Origin: Actinomycetota bacterium
GTDB lineage: Bacteria > Actinomycetota > Actinomycetes > Actinomycetales > Microbacteriaceae
Assembly (NCBI GenBank): GCA_020160915.1
Contig: JAIUPK010000001.1
Location: 403,645 to 467,644, forward strand
Length of the DNA: 64,000 nucleotides
Direction of reading: 5' to 3'
Part shown: piece by piece, positions 34,071 through 42,425 of the stretch
Position numbering within the stretch: position 1 is the stretch's first letter
Layout: every line of letters starts with the position of its first letter
The notes under the pieces: generated by a model
Seen by the model: only the letters and a program-made list of their open reading frames with translations
Databases searched by the model: none
Told to the model about the DNA's origin: nothing
Program-made: the position numbers and the translations under genes

Positions 34071-34825
34071 CGAGCGCGTTCGACCTCACCGGACGGCTGG
34101 CCGTCGTCACCGGCGCACGGCGCGGCATCGGATTCGCGATGGCCGAGGCGCTCGCGCAGGCGGGCGCCGACATCATCGGCGTGAGTGCAACTCTCGAGGC
34201 ATCCGGGAGCGCCATTGAGCGGGCCGTCACTTCTCACGGGCGACGCTTCGAGGCCATCGCCTGTGACTTCGCCGACGCGGACGCGGTAGCCGCGCTCGGC
34301 GAGCGCCTCGCCGCGCAACCCGTAGACATCCTCGTCAACAACGCGGGCACCATCGAGCGAGCACCGGCCGCCGAACACCCGATCGAGCTGTGGGATCGCG
34401 TGATCCAGGTGAACCTGTCGAGCCAGTTCGTGCTGAGCCAGGCGGTGGGGCGCACCATGCTCGAGCGCGGCCACGGCAAGATCATCTTCACGGCCTCGAT
34501 GCTGAGCTTTCAGGGCGGCGTGAATGTGCCTGGCTACACCGCGGCCAAGTCGGGCGTGGCCGGATTGACCAAGGCTTTGGCCAACGAGTGGGCGGGGCGC
34601 GGCGTCAACGTCAACGCGATCGCGCCGGGCTACATCGCCACCGACAACACGCAGGCGCTTCAGGATGACCCGGCCCGCTCCCGGGCGATCCTCGATCGCA
34701 TCCCCGCCGGGCGCTGGGGTGTGGGCGCTGATCTCGGCGGAGCAACGGTGTTCCTGGCCTCGGCCGCGTCGGACTATGTGTCCGGCATCGTGCTGCCGGT
34801 GGACGGGGGTTGGCTCGGGCGGTGA
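34067..34825 (+). CDS. SDR oxidoreductase, KduD/gluconate 5-dehydrogenase-like
   Basis: A 252-residue SDR with TGARRGIG (residues 14-21), NNAG, FTASMLSFQGG (Ser), GYTAAKSG (Tyr/Lys) and the C-terminal SDYVSGIVLPVDGGWLGR ending. This ending and the GGVNVPGYTAAKSGVAGLTKALANEWA helix are typical of 2-deoxy-gluconate 3-dehydrogenase and 2-dehydro-3-deoxy-gluconate 5-dehydrogenase. The GTG start overlaps the ADH stop (GTGA), so co-translation is likely. The substrate is inferred as a keto-deoxy sugar acid. Confidence 0.87.
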   Translation: MTSAFDLTGRLAVVTGARRGIGFAMAEALAQAGADIIGVSATLEASGSAIERAVTSHGRRFEAIACDFADADAVAALGERLAAQPVDILVNNAGTIERAPAAEHPIELWDRVIQVNLSSQFVLSQAVGRTMLERGHGKIIFTASMLSFQGGVNVPGYTAAKSGVAGLTKALANEWAGRGVNVNAIAPGYIATDNTQALQDDPARSRAILDRIPAGRWGVGADLGGATVFLASAASDYVSGIVLPVDGGWLGR

Positions 34826-34900
34826 TGCCCCGGGTCGACGGCGGAAATATCGGGAGCATCGGGATGAGTCCCGGGCGGTGGTGGCAGAATGGGCCGCGCC

Positions 34901-35278
34901 ATGCACGATGACTCTCAGTACGACGACGAGCCGGAGCTTGCGGGGTACCAGCCGCATGAGAAGCCGCTGCGCAGTCCGCACCTGATGACGGTGATGCGTG
35001 TCGTCGTCGTGCTTGGTCTCGTCGGACTGGTTCTGCCGGGCATCCTCGTGACCTTGGGTACCGCCAATCGCACCGCTCAGACCACGTGCGCCGCCTACAC
35101 GAACTTCTTCGCGCCGGAGGCAGTGAGCTTCTCGGCCCGCTTCGAACTCGTCAGCGCAGCAGGGATCGGCTGGAACTGCTACGCGGTCGCCTTCGGGGGT
35201 GCTGAAACCCTGGTGAAGGCCATGGGGCTGATCCCGGGCGGTGCGCGGCTGCCCAGCGCGCCTGTCGAGAACTCCTAG
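34901..35278 (+). CDS. Hypothetical single-helix membrane protein
   Basis: About 125 residues with an acidic N-terminus (MHDDSQYDDEPELAGYQPHEK), one membrane helix (about 36-57) and an exposed C-terminal part with two cysteines (TTCAAYTNFF and WNCYAV) that could pair. An in-frame ATG 12 bp upstream (34889) is an equally possible start. The stop codon overlaps the end of a convergent surface-protein gene by 4 bp. I do not recognise the family and cannot suggest a function. Confidence 0.7.
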   Translation: MHDDSQYDDEPELAGYQPHEKPLRSPHLMTVMRVVVVLGLVGLVLPGILVTLGTANRTAQTTCAAYTNFFAPEAVSFSARFELVSAAGIGWNCYAVAFGGAETLVKAMGLIPGGARLPSAPVENS

Positions 35279-36363
35279 CGACGACGCGAGCGCAGACGCG
35301 CTGCACCGATCAACGCAGCACCGGCCACTGCAGTGCCGATGGCGAGGACCACGATCGGCAGTGGATCGCTTGCTCCGGTCGCCGCGAGCGCAGCAGGGGT
35401 CGAAGTGGGAGTCGGCTCCTGCAGAGCGAGAGTCGGGAGTTCGGACCCGCAGTCGGCCTGCTCGGGCAGCGGCAGCATCGCTATCACCCCGACCCTGCCT
35501 GCGGCCGATCGGAAGTCACCGACGACCTCGGCCTGCGTCAGGTCAGGTGAGGCGCTGACGAGTTGCCGAACCCAGTCCGACGTCGACTCGTAGTTGCCCG
35601 GGGTGAGGCGTGAGAACCAGAACGCACCGGACGAATCGATGGCCATGCCCTGCATCATCACCTGTTCGCCGCCCTGCAGCGTCACCGGCCCGAGCGAGGT
35701 CGTGCTTCCGGTGGAGACATCAACCCGGTAAACGGTCGTCACGTCATGGGCGTAGAACTCGTTGTCGTGCGAGCTCCAGGTGAGATCGAAGAGCCCGCCG
35801 GTATCGGGAGTGGACGCGAGGGCGACCTCCCCGGAGGTGAGATCGACCGAGTAGATGGCACCGTTCAGTGTGGTCCATGCGGCACCGCTGCCGTCGATGG
35901 TGAATGAGTCGAACCACTCCTCCTGGCCGTTGAGCGTGAGCCTCGTCACCAGAGTGCTGGCCCCGGAGATCAGATCAGTACGAAGGAGGGCCGGCCGCTC
36001 GTCGGCGCCACGGGCCATCGTGTAGATCCTGCACGACTCGGCGCTGCGATCCCACGACGACGCTATGGCGCAGAAGTAGATCGGTGATCCCGGGGCGCCG
36101 ATGGCGACGCCGCTGCCCGTCGCACCGTTCAGAGCCAGTACCTGCAAGCCGCTCATGGTTCCCGACCAGTCGCAGGAGACCGCGAAGAGCGTCTCGCCCT
36201 CTGGCGTGACGCGAGCGGGAGCGGTGGATGCCGCAGAGGCGGGTGACGCGGACACGAGGGCGGCGCTCAGGGCGATAACGCCACCAAGGATGACCGCACC
36301 GAACAGTGCTGACGCGCGTGACAGCGCTGACGAGCGGTCGGGCAGCGGACGAGATGGGTACAC
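35275..36363 (-). CDS. Sortase-anchored (LAATG) surface protein
   Basis: A 362-residue exported protein. It has a long signal peptide (1 to about 45, ending ASPASA), an ectodomain with WD/NHL-like repeating strands (FTIDGSGAAWTTLNGAIYSVDLTSGEV, MAIDSSGAFWFSRLTPG), and cysteines. A cell-wall sorting signal ends it: LAATG at 326-330, a hydrophobic helix and the tail RLRSRRR. LAxTG is the motif preferred by class E sortases of high-G+C actinobacteria. The start is GTG with GAGGAG upstream. The ectodomain looks like a beta-propeller. No catalytically intact classical sortase gene is adjacent, so anchoring would rely on one elsewhere or on the divergent sortase-like protein at 41802. Confidence 0.82.
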   Translation of the reverse strand: MYPSRPLPDRSSALSRASALFGAVILGGVIALSAALVSASPASAASTAPARVTPEGETLFAVSCDWSGTMSGLQVLALNGATGSGVAIGAPGSPIYFCAIASSWDRSAESCRIYTMARGADERPALLRTDLISGASTLVTRLTLNGQEEWFDSFTIDGSGAAWTTLNGAIYSVDLTSGEVALASTPDTGGLFDLTWSSHDNEFYAHDVTTVYRVDVSTGSTTSLGPVTLQGGEQVMMQGMAIDSSGAFWFSRLTPGNYESTSDWVRQLVSASPDLTQAEVVGDFRSAAGRVGVIAMLPLPEQADCGSELPTLALQEPTPTSTPAALAATGASDPLPIVVLAIGTAVAGAALIGAARLRSRRR

Positions 36364-36420
36364 AGATGCTCCTCGGGTAGGAAGGGTCGTTGCCCTTGAA
36401 ACCCCGGCGCGCCCGGAACA

Positions 36421-38124
36421 TTACGCGTCGAGCAGTGATTCCCGGACCTTGCGGCGCAGCACCTTGCCGATGAGCGACTTGGGAAGCTCGTCCACCGCGA
36501 CGACTCGTTTCGGCACCTTGTATGCGGTGAGGTTGGCGCGAGCGAAATCGCGGATAGCGGCCTCGTCGAGGGTTGCACCCGGTGCGAGCACGACGGCCGC
36601 GACGACATCCTCTCCACTGTGCTCGCTCGGCAGGCCGATCACGGCGACGTCGGCGATCGAGGGATGCGCCCGCAGTGCCTCCTCGACCTCGCTCGGCGCA
36701 ACGTTGAAGCCGCCGGTGATGATGAGCTCCTTGATCCGGTCGACGATGCGTACGAAGCCGTCGCTGTCGACTGTGACGATGTCGCCGGTGCGGAACCAGT
36801 CGGCGCCGTCGTCCGACGTCGGCACGAACACCGCCGCGGTCTCCTCGGGCTTCTTCCAGTACCCGGAGAACACCTGGGGACCGCGAACGATCAACTCGCC
36901 CTCGTCGCCCGCCTTGCGATCGACGGTGGGATTCTCCGGGTCGACGACGCGCAGCTCGGTGTTGGGCAGCGGCAGGCCGACGGTTCCCGCACGACGAGTC
37001 GGGCCGACGGGGTTGGCCATGAGCACGGGCGACGTCTCGCTGAGCCCGTAGCCCTCGACGAGGTATCCGCCGGTCTGCTCCTCCCACGGCTCGACGACCG
37101 CAGCGGACAGGGGCATCGCACCGGAGATCGCGATCTGGATGCCCTTCAGGGAGACCCCCTTCTCACGGGCGGCCGCCGACAGTCGCTCGTAGATCGGCGG
37201 GACTGCAGGTAGGAAGGTCGCCGGGCGCTTCTTGATCACGGGCAGCACGAGGTCGGGGTCGAACCTCGGGAACAGCACAAGGCGTGCCCCCATGCTCATC
37301 GCGAAGGTGAGGCACAGGGTGAGCCCGTAGGCGTGGAACATCGGGAGCACCGCGTAGACGACGCAGCCCTCGCCGCGCTTCACCGTGGGCACCCACGCGC
37401 GTGCCTGGGCGGCGTTGGTCGTCAGATTGAGGTGCGTGAGGGTCGCCCCCTTGGGGCTGCCCGTCGTGCCGCTCGTGTACTGGATGAGGGCGACGTCCGC
37501 GGCATCCGGCCGGAAGATGCGCTCGTCGATCGGCGGGGACTCCAGCAGCTTCTTCCACTCGATGGTGCCGCGCACCTTGGTCGTGAGGGCCGCGCGCGAC
37601 TCGCGCGCCTTAGTGATCGGCAGCCGCAGCAGTGCGCGAGTGGTGAAGGGCATCGCCCGCGTGAGGTCCACGGAGATGATCGTCTCGACCGCGACATCCT
37701 CGGGGAAGTCCTGGATGGTCGCGACGGTCTTGTCCCAGGCGATGACGACCCGGGCGCCGTGATCCTCGAACTGGTGCCGCAGCTCTCGCGGGGTGTACAG
37801 CGGGTTGTGCTCGACCACGATGGCGCCGAGGCGCAGCACCGCGTAGAAGGCGACGATGTGCTGCGGGCAGTTGGGCAGCACGAGGGCGACGGGGTCGCCC
37901 TTCTGCACGCCCAGAAGCCGCAGCCCCTCGGCAGCCCTGTCGATCTGCTGCCCCATCTCCGCGTAGGTCGTTGTCGCCCCGAAGAACTCGAGGGCGACGG
38001 CGCTGCCGAACTCCGTGACGGATGCCGCGACCAGGTCGTAGAGCGACCCGGCGGGTAGCTCGATCTCCTCCGGCACGTTGTCGGCGTACGACTTCAACCA
38101 GGGACGCGGGGGGAAGATGCTCAC
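36421..38124 (-). CDS. Long-chain fatty acid-CoA ligase
   Basis: A 567-residue adenylate-forming enzyme. The phosphate-binding loop YTSGTTGSPKGATLTH, the A5-type motif EGYGLSETSPV, DWFRTGD (A7) and DRIKELIITGGFNVAP (A8) are followed by the catalytic lysine region LPKSLIGKVLRRKVR. It activates long-chain fatty acids to acyl-CoA in the cytoplasm, at the membrane. Length and motifs match FadD-type enzymes. It lies 57 bp upstream of the LAATG surface gene on the same strand; no functional link is obvious. The divergent MOSC gene begins 38 bp away. Confidence 0.92.
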   Translation of the reverse strand: MSIFPPRPWLKSYADNVPEEIELPAGSLYDLVAASVTEFGSAVALEFFGATTTYAEMGQQIDRAAEGLRLLGVQKGDPVALVLPNCPQHIVAFYAVLRLGAIVVEHNPLYTPRELRHQFEDHGARVVIAWDKTVATIQDFPEDVAVETIISVDLTRAMPFTTRALLRLPITKARESRAALTTKVRGTIEWKKLLESPPIDERIFRPDAADVALIQYTSGTTGSPKGATLTHLNLTTNAAQARAWVPTVKRGEGCVVYAVLPMFHAYGLTLCLTFAMSMGARLVLFPRFDPDLVLPVIKKRPATFLPAVPPIYERLSAAAREKGVSLKGIQIAISGAMPLSAAVVEPWEEQTGGYLVEGYGLSETSPVLMANPVGPTRRAGTVGLPLPNTELRVVDPENPTVDRKAGDEGELIVRGPQVFSGYWKKPEETAAVFVPTSDDGADWFRTGDIVTVDSDGFVRIVDRIKELIITGGFNVAPSEVEEALRAHPSIADVAVIGLPSEHSGEDVVAAVVLAPGATLDEAAIRDFARANLTAYKVPKRVVAVDELPKSLIGKVLRRKVRESLLDA

Positions 38125-38162
38125 GGCACAACTCTACGGATGCGGTGGACTATCGTGTCGCC

Positions 38163-38870
38163 ATGCGCGTGCTCGAGATCTGGCGGTACCCGGTGAAGTC
38201 CTTGCAGGGCGAGCAGCTGGATGCCGCGCTGGTGGGCGTCGAGGGCATCGAGGGCGATCGCCAGTTGGCGATCTTCGATGTGGCCACGGGGTTCGGACTC
38301 ACCGGGCGCCGCGAGGGAGCACTGCTTCACGCGTCTGCCCGCACCGTCGACGGGCGAGTCGAAGTGGTGCTGCCCGACGGTTCCGTCGCCACTGACGACG
38401 AGGCGCTTTCCGCGTGGGTCGGCCGCCCGGTCGCCCTGCGTACCACGGATCAGGCAGAGTCACGTCGTTTCGAGAGTCCCGAGGACTTCGAGAACGAGGA
38501 GACCGGCAACTGGCGCGCATTCACCGGCGCACTGGGTTCGTTCCGTGACGATCAGAACGCGGCCGTCTCGATCGCCTCGACCGGCAGCCTCGGCGACTGG
38601 CCACAACGACGGTTCCGTCCCAACCTCGTGGTGTCAGGCTCCGGTGAGGACGACCTCGTGGGCTCGACCATCGCCGTCGGCGACGCGCGGCTGAGCGTAC
38701 AGGCCCGCCTCGGTCGCTGCGTGATGGTGACACGATCCCAGCCGGGGATCGAGCGCGACCTCGACGTGCTGCGAACCATCCACCGCGAGCGCGACCACAC
38801 GTTCGCAGTCGGCGCGGTCATTGACAGCTCTGGCGTGATCGCAGTGGGCGACCAGGTGAAGGTCGTCTAG
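38163..38870 (+). CDS. MOSC domain protein
   Basis: A 235-residue protein with an N-terminal MOSC_N beta-barrel-like segment (RYPVKSLQGEQLDAALV) and a MOSC domain containing the conserved cysteine, Cys186, in RLGRCVMVTRSQPG. Relatives (YcbX, mARC) bind molybdenum cofactor and reduce N-hydroxylated compounds, or act in sulphur transfer. No partner reductase is adjacent. The ATG at 38163 directly precedes the family start (MRVLEIWRYPVKS). It converges with prs. Confidence 0.88.
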   Translation: MRVLEIWRYPVKSLQGEQLDAALVGVEGIEGDRQLAIFDVATGFGLTGRREGALLHASARTVDGRVEVVLPDGSVATDDEALSAWVGRPVALRTTDQAESRRFESPEDFENEETGNWRAFTGALGSFRDDQNAAVSIASTGSLGDWPQRRFRPNLVVSGSGEDDLVGSTIAVGDARLSVQARLGRCVMVTRSQPGIERDLDVLRTIHRERDHTFAVGAVIDSSGVIAVGDQVKVV

Positions 38871-38888
38871 CTCGTCAGCACCGGATGG

Positions 38889-39866
38889 CTAGGCGGCACC
38901 GTCGAACATGCTGGTGACCGAGCCGTCATCGAAGACCTCGTGAATGGCGCGGGCGATGAGCGGGGCGATCGGCAGGATCGTCAGGCTCGGGAACCGCTTC
39001 TCCTCCGGGATCGGCAGCGTGTCAGTCACAACGACGGAGTCGATCGACGCGCCCTGGAGGATCTCGGTTGCCGGGTCGGAGAACACCGCGTGGGTCGCCG
39101 CGACGACGACCTTGGTCGCCCCCGCCGCCTTGAGCGCGTCGGCCGCCTTGACGATGGTGCGACCGGTGTCAATCAGGTCGTCGACGATGAGGCACACCCG
39201 ACCGTCGACCTGGCCGACGATCTCGTGCACCGAGACCTGGTTGGGCACGAGCGGGTCGCGCCGCTTGTGGATGATCGCCAGCGGCGCCCCGAGCTTGTCG
39301 CTCCAGATGTCGGCGACGCGCACCCGGCCCATGTCCGGGCTCACGACCGTGAGCGTTGACGGGTCGAGCTGCTTCTGGAAGTGCTCGAGCAGCACGGGCA
39401 TCGCGAAGAGGTGATCGACCGGGCCGTCGAAGAAGCCCTGGATCTGGGCGGCGTGCAGGTCGACGCTCATGATGCGGTCGGCGCCGGCCGCCTTGTAGAG
39501 GTCGGCGACCAGGCGGGCGCTGATCGGCTCGCGACCGCGACCCTTCTTGTCCTGGCGGGCGTAGGGGTAGAAGGGCGACACGACGGTGATGCGCTTCGCA
39601 GACGCGCGCTTGAGAGCATCCACCATGATCAGCTGCTCCATGAGCCACTCGTTGATCGGGTTCGTGTGGCTCTGGATGACGAAGGCATCGCAGCCGCGCA
39701 CGCTCTCGTCATAGCGGGCGTAGATCTCACCGTTCGCGAACGTGCGGGCGTCGGTGTGCACGAGGTCAGCGCCCAACTCCTCGGCGATGTCGATGGCGAG
39801 CTGGGGGTGAGCCCGCCCGGTCACGATCACCAATCTCTTCTGGCCGGTGATCTTGATCTCAGACAC
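38889..39866 (-). CDS. prs: Ribose-phosphate pyrophosphokinase
   Basis: A 325-residue class I PRPP synthetase. It has the flexible ATP loop YARQDKKGRGREPISA (from residue 102), the catalytic region VDLHAAQIQGFFDGPVDH, and the PRPP-binding loop CLIVDDLIDTGRTI (225-238). It makes PRPP for nucleotide, histidine and cell-wall arabinan precursors. It follows glmU after 77 bp, the order known from many actinobacteria. The length is normal. Confidence 0.96.
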   Translation of the reverse strand: MSEIKITGQKRLVIVTGRAHPQLAIDIAEELGADLVHTDARTFANGEIYARYDESVRGCDAFVIQSHTNPINEWLMEQLIMVDALKRASAKRITVVSPFYPYARQDKKGRGREPISARLVADLYKAAGADRIMSVDLHAAQIQGFFDGPVDHLFAMPVLLEHFQKQLDPSTLTVVSPDMGRVRVADIWSDKLGAPLAIIHKRRDPLVPNQVSVHEIVGQVDGRVCLIVDDLIDTGRTIVKAADALKAAGATKVVVAATHAVFSDPATEILQGASIDSVVVTDTLPIPEEKRFPSLTILPIAPLIARAIHEVFDDGSVTSMFDGAA

Positions 39867-39943
39867 TGTCCCTGCTCTCTGTCGTGAGTATGCCCCGTTG
39901 AGTACGCCCTGCGTTCGATTCTATCGACGCGAGGTGGGCGCGA

Positions 39944-41374
39944 TCATTCGGTTCCGGATGCCGCTGCCGCCGCCTGAGCCGCAGCCGTACCCGCGCGGTT
40001 CTTCTCCACCCAGCCCTCGATGTTGCGCTGGGGTGCCACGTTGACCGCGAGCGCCCCGGCCGGGACATCCTTGCGCACGACCGTGCCGGCACCGGTGTAC
40101 GCGCCGTCGCCGATCGTCACGGGAGCAACGAACACGTTGTGCGAGCCGGTGCGGGCCTGGTCGCCGACGATCGTGGGGTTCTTGCTGACGCCGTCGTAGT
40201 TGGCCGTGATGGTTCCCGCCCCGATGTTGGAGCCCTCCCCGACCGTCGCGTCGCCGAGGTAGCTGAGGTGCGGCACCTTGCTGCCAGCGCCGATCGTCGA
40301 GTTCTTGGTCTCCACGAAGGTGCCGATCTTGCCGTCGGCGCCGAGGTACGTGCCGGGCCGGAGGTAGGCGAACGGGCCCACGCTCGCGTTCTCGCCGATG
40401 ACGGCGAGCGTGGCATCCGTGCGCTTGACGACGGCACCGGCACCGACCTCGGTGTCGACCAGGGTCGTGTCGGGGCCGATCGTCGCACCCGTCTGCACGA
40501 GCGTCGCCCCCTTGAGCTGCGTTCCGGGGAGGATCTGCACGTCTTCGGCGAGCGTGACGTCGGCGTCGATCCAGGTCGTAGCAGGGTCGTCGACCGTCAC
40601 GCCGGCAAGCTGCCAGCGCTTGACGATCAGCTCATTCATGCGACGGGATGCCTCGGCCAACTGCACGCGGTCGTTGACGCCCGACACCCGCCAGCCGTCG
40701 GGCACGGGCATCGCCGCCACAGCGGAGCCCGCCGCCCGCAGCAGACCGACCACGTCGGTGAGGTACTTCTCCCCCTGCGCGTTGTGGGTACCGACCAGGG
40801 CGAGCTGCTCGCGCAACGGCGCAACGCTGAACACGTACGTGCCCGAGTTGATCTCGGTGATGGCGCGCTCGTCGTCGCTGGCGTCGGCCTGCTCGACGAT
40901 GCGATCGACCTCTCCCCCGCTGCCCCGTACGATGCGCCCGTATCCCGTGGCGTCGTCCAGGATCGCGGAGAGCACGGTCGCGGCGGCAGAGGCCGCGCGG
41001 TGCGTGTCGATGAGGGAGCGGAGGGTCGCGGCATCCAGCAGGGGCACGTCACCGGAGACGACGACCACATCGCCAGCGAAGTCGGCGGGAAGCGCAGCGA
41101 TAGCGATCTCGACGGCCCGACCGGTGCCGGGGATCTCGTCCTGGTCGACGATGAGCGCGTTCGGCATGGCGTCGGTGATGGACTCCACGACCCAGTCGCG
41201 TGCGTGACGCACGACAGCGATGACATGACCGGGCTCCAGCTCACCCGCCGTCGCGAGCACGTGCCCGATGAGGCTGCGGCCGGCGATCGAGTGCAGCACC
41301 TTGGGTCGGGAGGACTTCATGCGCGTGCCCTGCCCAGCGGCGAGCACGACGACGGCAAGAGTGAGGTCGGTCAT
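39944..41374 (-). CDS. glmU: Bifunctional UDP-N-acetylglucosamine pyrophosphorylase / GlcN-1-P acetyltransferase
   Basis: A 476-residue two-domain enzyme of peptidoglycan precursor synthesis. The N-terminal uridyltransferase has LAAGQGTRMKSSRPKVLH (11-28) and TGYGRIV. The C-terminal left-handed beta-helix acetyltransferase carries PFAYLRPGTYLG, ETKNSTIGAGSKVPHLSYLGDATVG and NYDGVSKNPTIVGD. An Ala/Gly-rich tail follows. In many actinobacteria glmU lies just after tRNA-Gln; here about 15 kb of Pst/WxL/sortase-like genes separates the two. The ATG at 41374 is only 4 bp after the stop of the DUF1622 gene, so it may be cotranscribed with that block. Confidence 0.96.
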   Translation of the reverse strand: MTDLTLAVVVLAAGQGTRMKSSRPKVLHSIAGRSLIGHVLATAGELEPGHVIAVVRHARDWVVESITDAMPNALIVDQDEIPGTGRAVEIAIAALPADFAGDVVVVSGDVPLLDAATLRSLIDTHRAASAAATVLSAILDDATGYGRIVRGSGGEVDRIVEQADASDDERAITEINSGTYVFSVAPLREQLALVGTHNAQGEKYLTDVVGLLRAAGSAVAAMPVPDGWRVSGVNDRVQLAEASRRMNELIVKRWQLAGVTVDDPATTWIDADVTLAEDVQILPGTQLKGATLVQTGATIGPDTTLVDTEVGAGAVVKRTDATLAVIGENASVGPFAYLRPGTYLGADGKIGTFVETKNSTIGAGSKVPHLSYLGDATVGEGSNIGAGTITANYDGVSKNPTIVGDQARTGSHNVFVAPVTIGDGAYTGAGTVVRKDVPAGALAVNVAPQRNIEGWVEKNRAGTAAAQAAAAASGTE

Positions 41375-41378
41375 TCAG

Positions 41379-41792
41379 CTATTCTCCCGGTTCCGGTGGT
41401 CGAGCTTGGCGAGACCCGGCAGCACGAGCCATCTGTTCGGGTGCCGTCATCAGCGCCCGTCGCCACGGCGCCACGCCCTCGATCTCGATCTGCAGCGAGA
41501 AGCTCAGTACCGTGCGGATCAGCACGATGATCGCGAGCACGATCGCGTCGGTCAGTGACGGTGTGGATGTCACGGTGCGCACCAGATCGGCGGCCACGAG
41601 GATCTCCAGCCCGAGCAGGATCACCAGGCCGATCGAGTCGCGCAGGGTCTTGAACGCGGCCCGTCCGTCACGCGTGACGACGAGCGAGCGGATGCCGAGC
41701 ACGATCGCCCCGACGAACCCGAGAACCATGGCGGCGACGCCGACGATCTCGAAGATGCTGGTGACGGTCTCGAAGAACGCGACCTTGGTCAT
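41379..41792 (-). CDS. DUF1622 family membrane protein
   Basis: A 137-residue protein with three hydrophobic helices (about 14-36, 54-72 and 83-98). The family-typical segment GLEILVAADLVRTVTSTPSLTDAIVLAIIVLIRTVLSFSLQIEIEGVAPW matches DUF1622, whose function is unknown. The C-terminal residues (AGSRQARPPEPGE) are encoded by a family B repeat copy (41398-41416), which may have replaced the original ending. It starts 9 bp after the sortase-like gene and ends 4 bp before glmU, so it bridges the Pst/WxL train and the housekeeping genes. Confidence 0.85.
   Translation of the reverse strand: MTKVAFFETVTSIFEIVGVAAMVLGFVGAIVLGIRSLVVTRDGRAAFKTLRDSIGLVILLGLEILVAADLVRTVTSTPSLTDAIVLAIIVLIRTVLSFSLQIEIEGVAPWRRALMTAPEQMARAAGSRQARPPEPGE
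41398..41416. repeat. Family B repeat copy at the end of the DUF1622 gene
   Basis: GGTCGAGCTTGGCGAGACC differs from the family B consensus at three positions and encodes part of the DUF1622 protein C-terminus. Confidence 0.6.
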
Positions 41793-41801
41793 GCTGCGAG
41801 G

Positions 41802-42422
41802 TTACCCGACGCGCGTCAGTGCGACGAGGCGCTCCGTTCCGTCGTTCTGCCAATAGCAGCTCTGAAGGATGACCGACGCGACGAGCCCCGCCGTCGCCTC
41901 GGCCGCGTTGTCCCCTGCGTGTGCGTCCCGGGTGTCGGTCACCAGGTAGAGCCCATCGAGTCCCGTGCCCGCGAGAGTCACCGAGTCGCCCAGCGCCATC
42001 TCCAGCACGTCGCCCCCTCCGCAGTAGTTGTGGGCACCCACGATCGGAGCGGCCGCGCCGAGGTTCATGCGCACCCACAGGCACCGGTCGATCTCCGCCT
42101 GATACCCGACAGTCGCGATCTCGATCGACCACGACGCCGGACCGGTGTCGGGCAGGGCGACCGGCTCGGGTTGCGGCTGCGGGGGTGGCGTTGTCGCCGG
42201 CTCCGGCAGCGCCACAGGGGTCTCGGTGAGGGTCGGCTGCGGGGTCGGGATGCCCGTGCCGTCCGATGCCGCCGGTGCGGTGTGCTGGGGTGCAGCCCCC
42301 GCCAGGAGCCCGAGCCCCACGGCGAGCGCCGCGGACACCGCCACCGTCGTCAGTAGGCGGGCCAGCGTCATCCGCCTACGGGCACGGTGGTACTCGCGGA
42401 AGGGATCAGGCTCGCCCGTCAC
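41802..42422 (-). CDS. Divergent sortase-like exported protein
   Basis: A 206-residue protein with a cytoplasmic N-terminus, a signal-anchor (about 20-43), a Pro/Thr/Gln-rich linker (50-95) and a C-terminal domain of about 110 residues. The domain order fits a sortase barrel: SIEIATVGYQAEID, then APIVGAHNYCGGGDVLEMALGDSVTL (His131 where sortases have GH), and near the end VILQSCYWQNDGTERLVALTRV (Cys189 in the TLxTC position, Arg198 after it). Thus the catalytic triad could be intact, unlike in the sortase-fold protein two genes upstream. An LPDTG string (90-94) lies in the linker but without the following helix of a sorting signal. The GTG start is 3 bp after pstB. The assignment is by pattern and needs structural comparison. 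Confidence 0.6.
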   Translation of the reverse strand: MTGEPDPFREYHRARRRMTLARLLTTVAVSAALAVGLGLLAGAAPQHTAPAASDGTGIPTPQPTLTETPVALPEPATTPPPQPQPEPVALPDTGPASWSIEIATVGYQAEIDRCLWVRMNLGAAAPIVGAHNYCGGGDVLEMALGDSVTLAGTGLDGLYLVTDTRDAHAGDNAAEATAGLVASVILQSCYWQNDGTERLVALTRVG

Positions 42423-42425
42423 GGA

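Noticed and set aside
42138-42153. LPDTG in the sortase-like protein as a sorting signal
   Set aside because: It lies before the folded domain and is not followed by a hydrophobic helix and basic tail, so it is probably chance in a Pro-rich linker.
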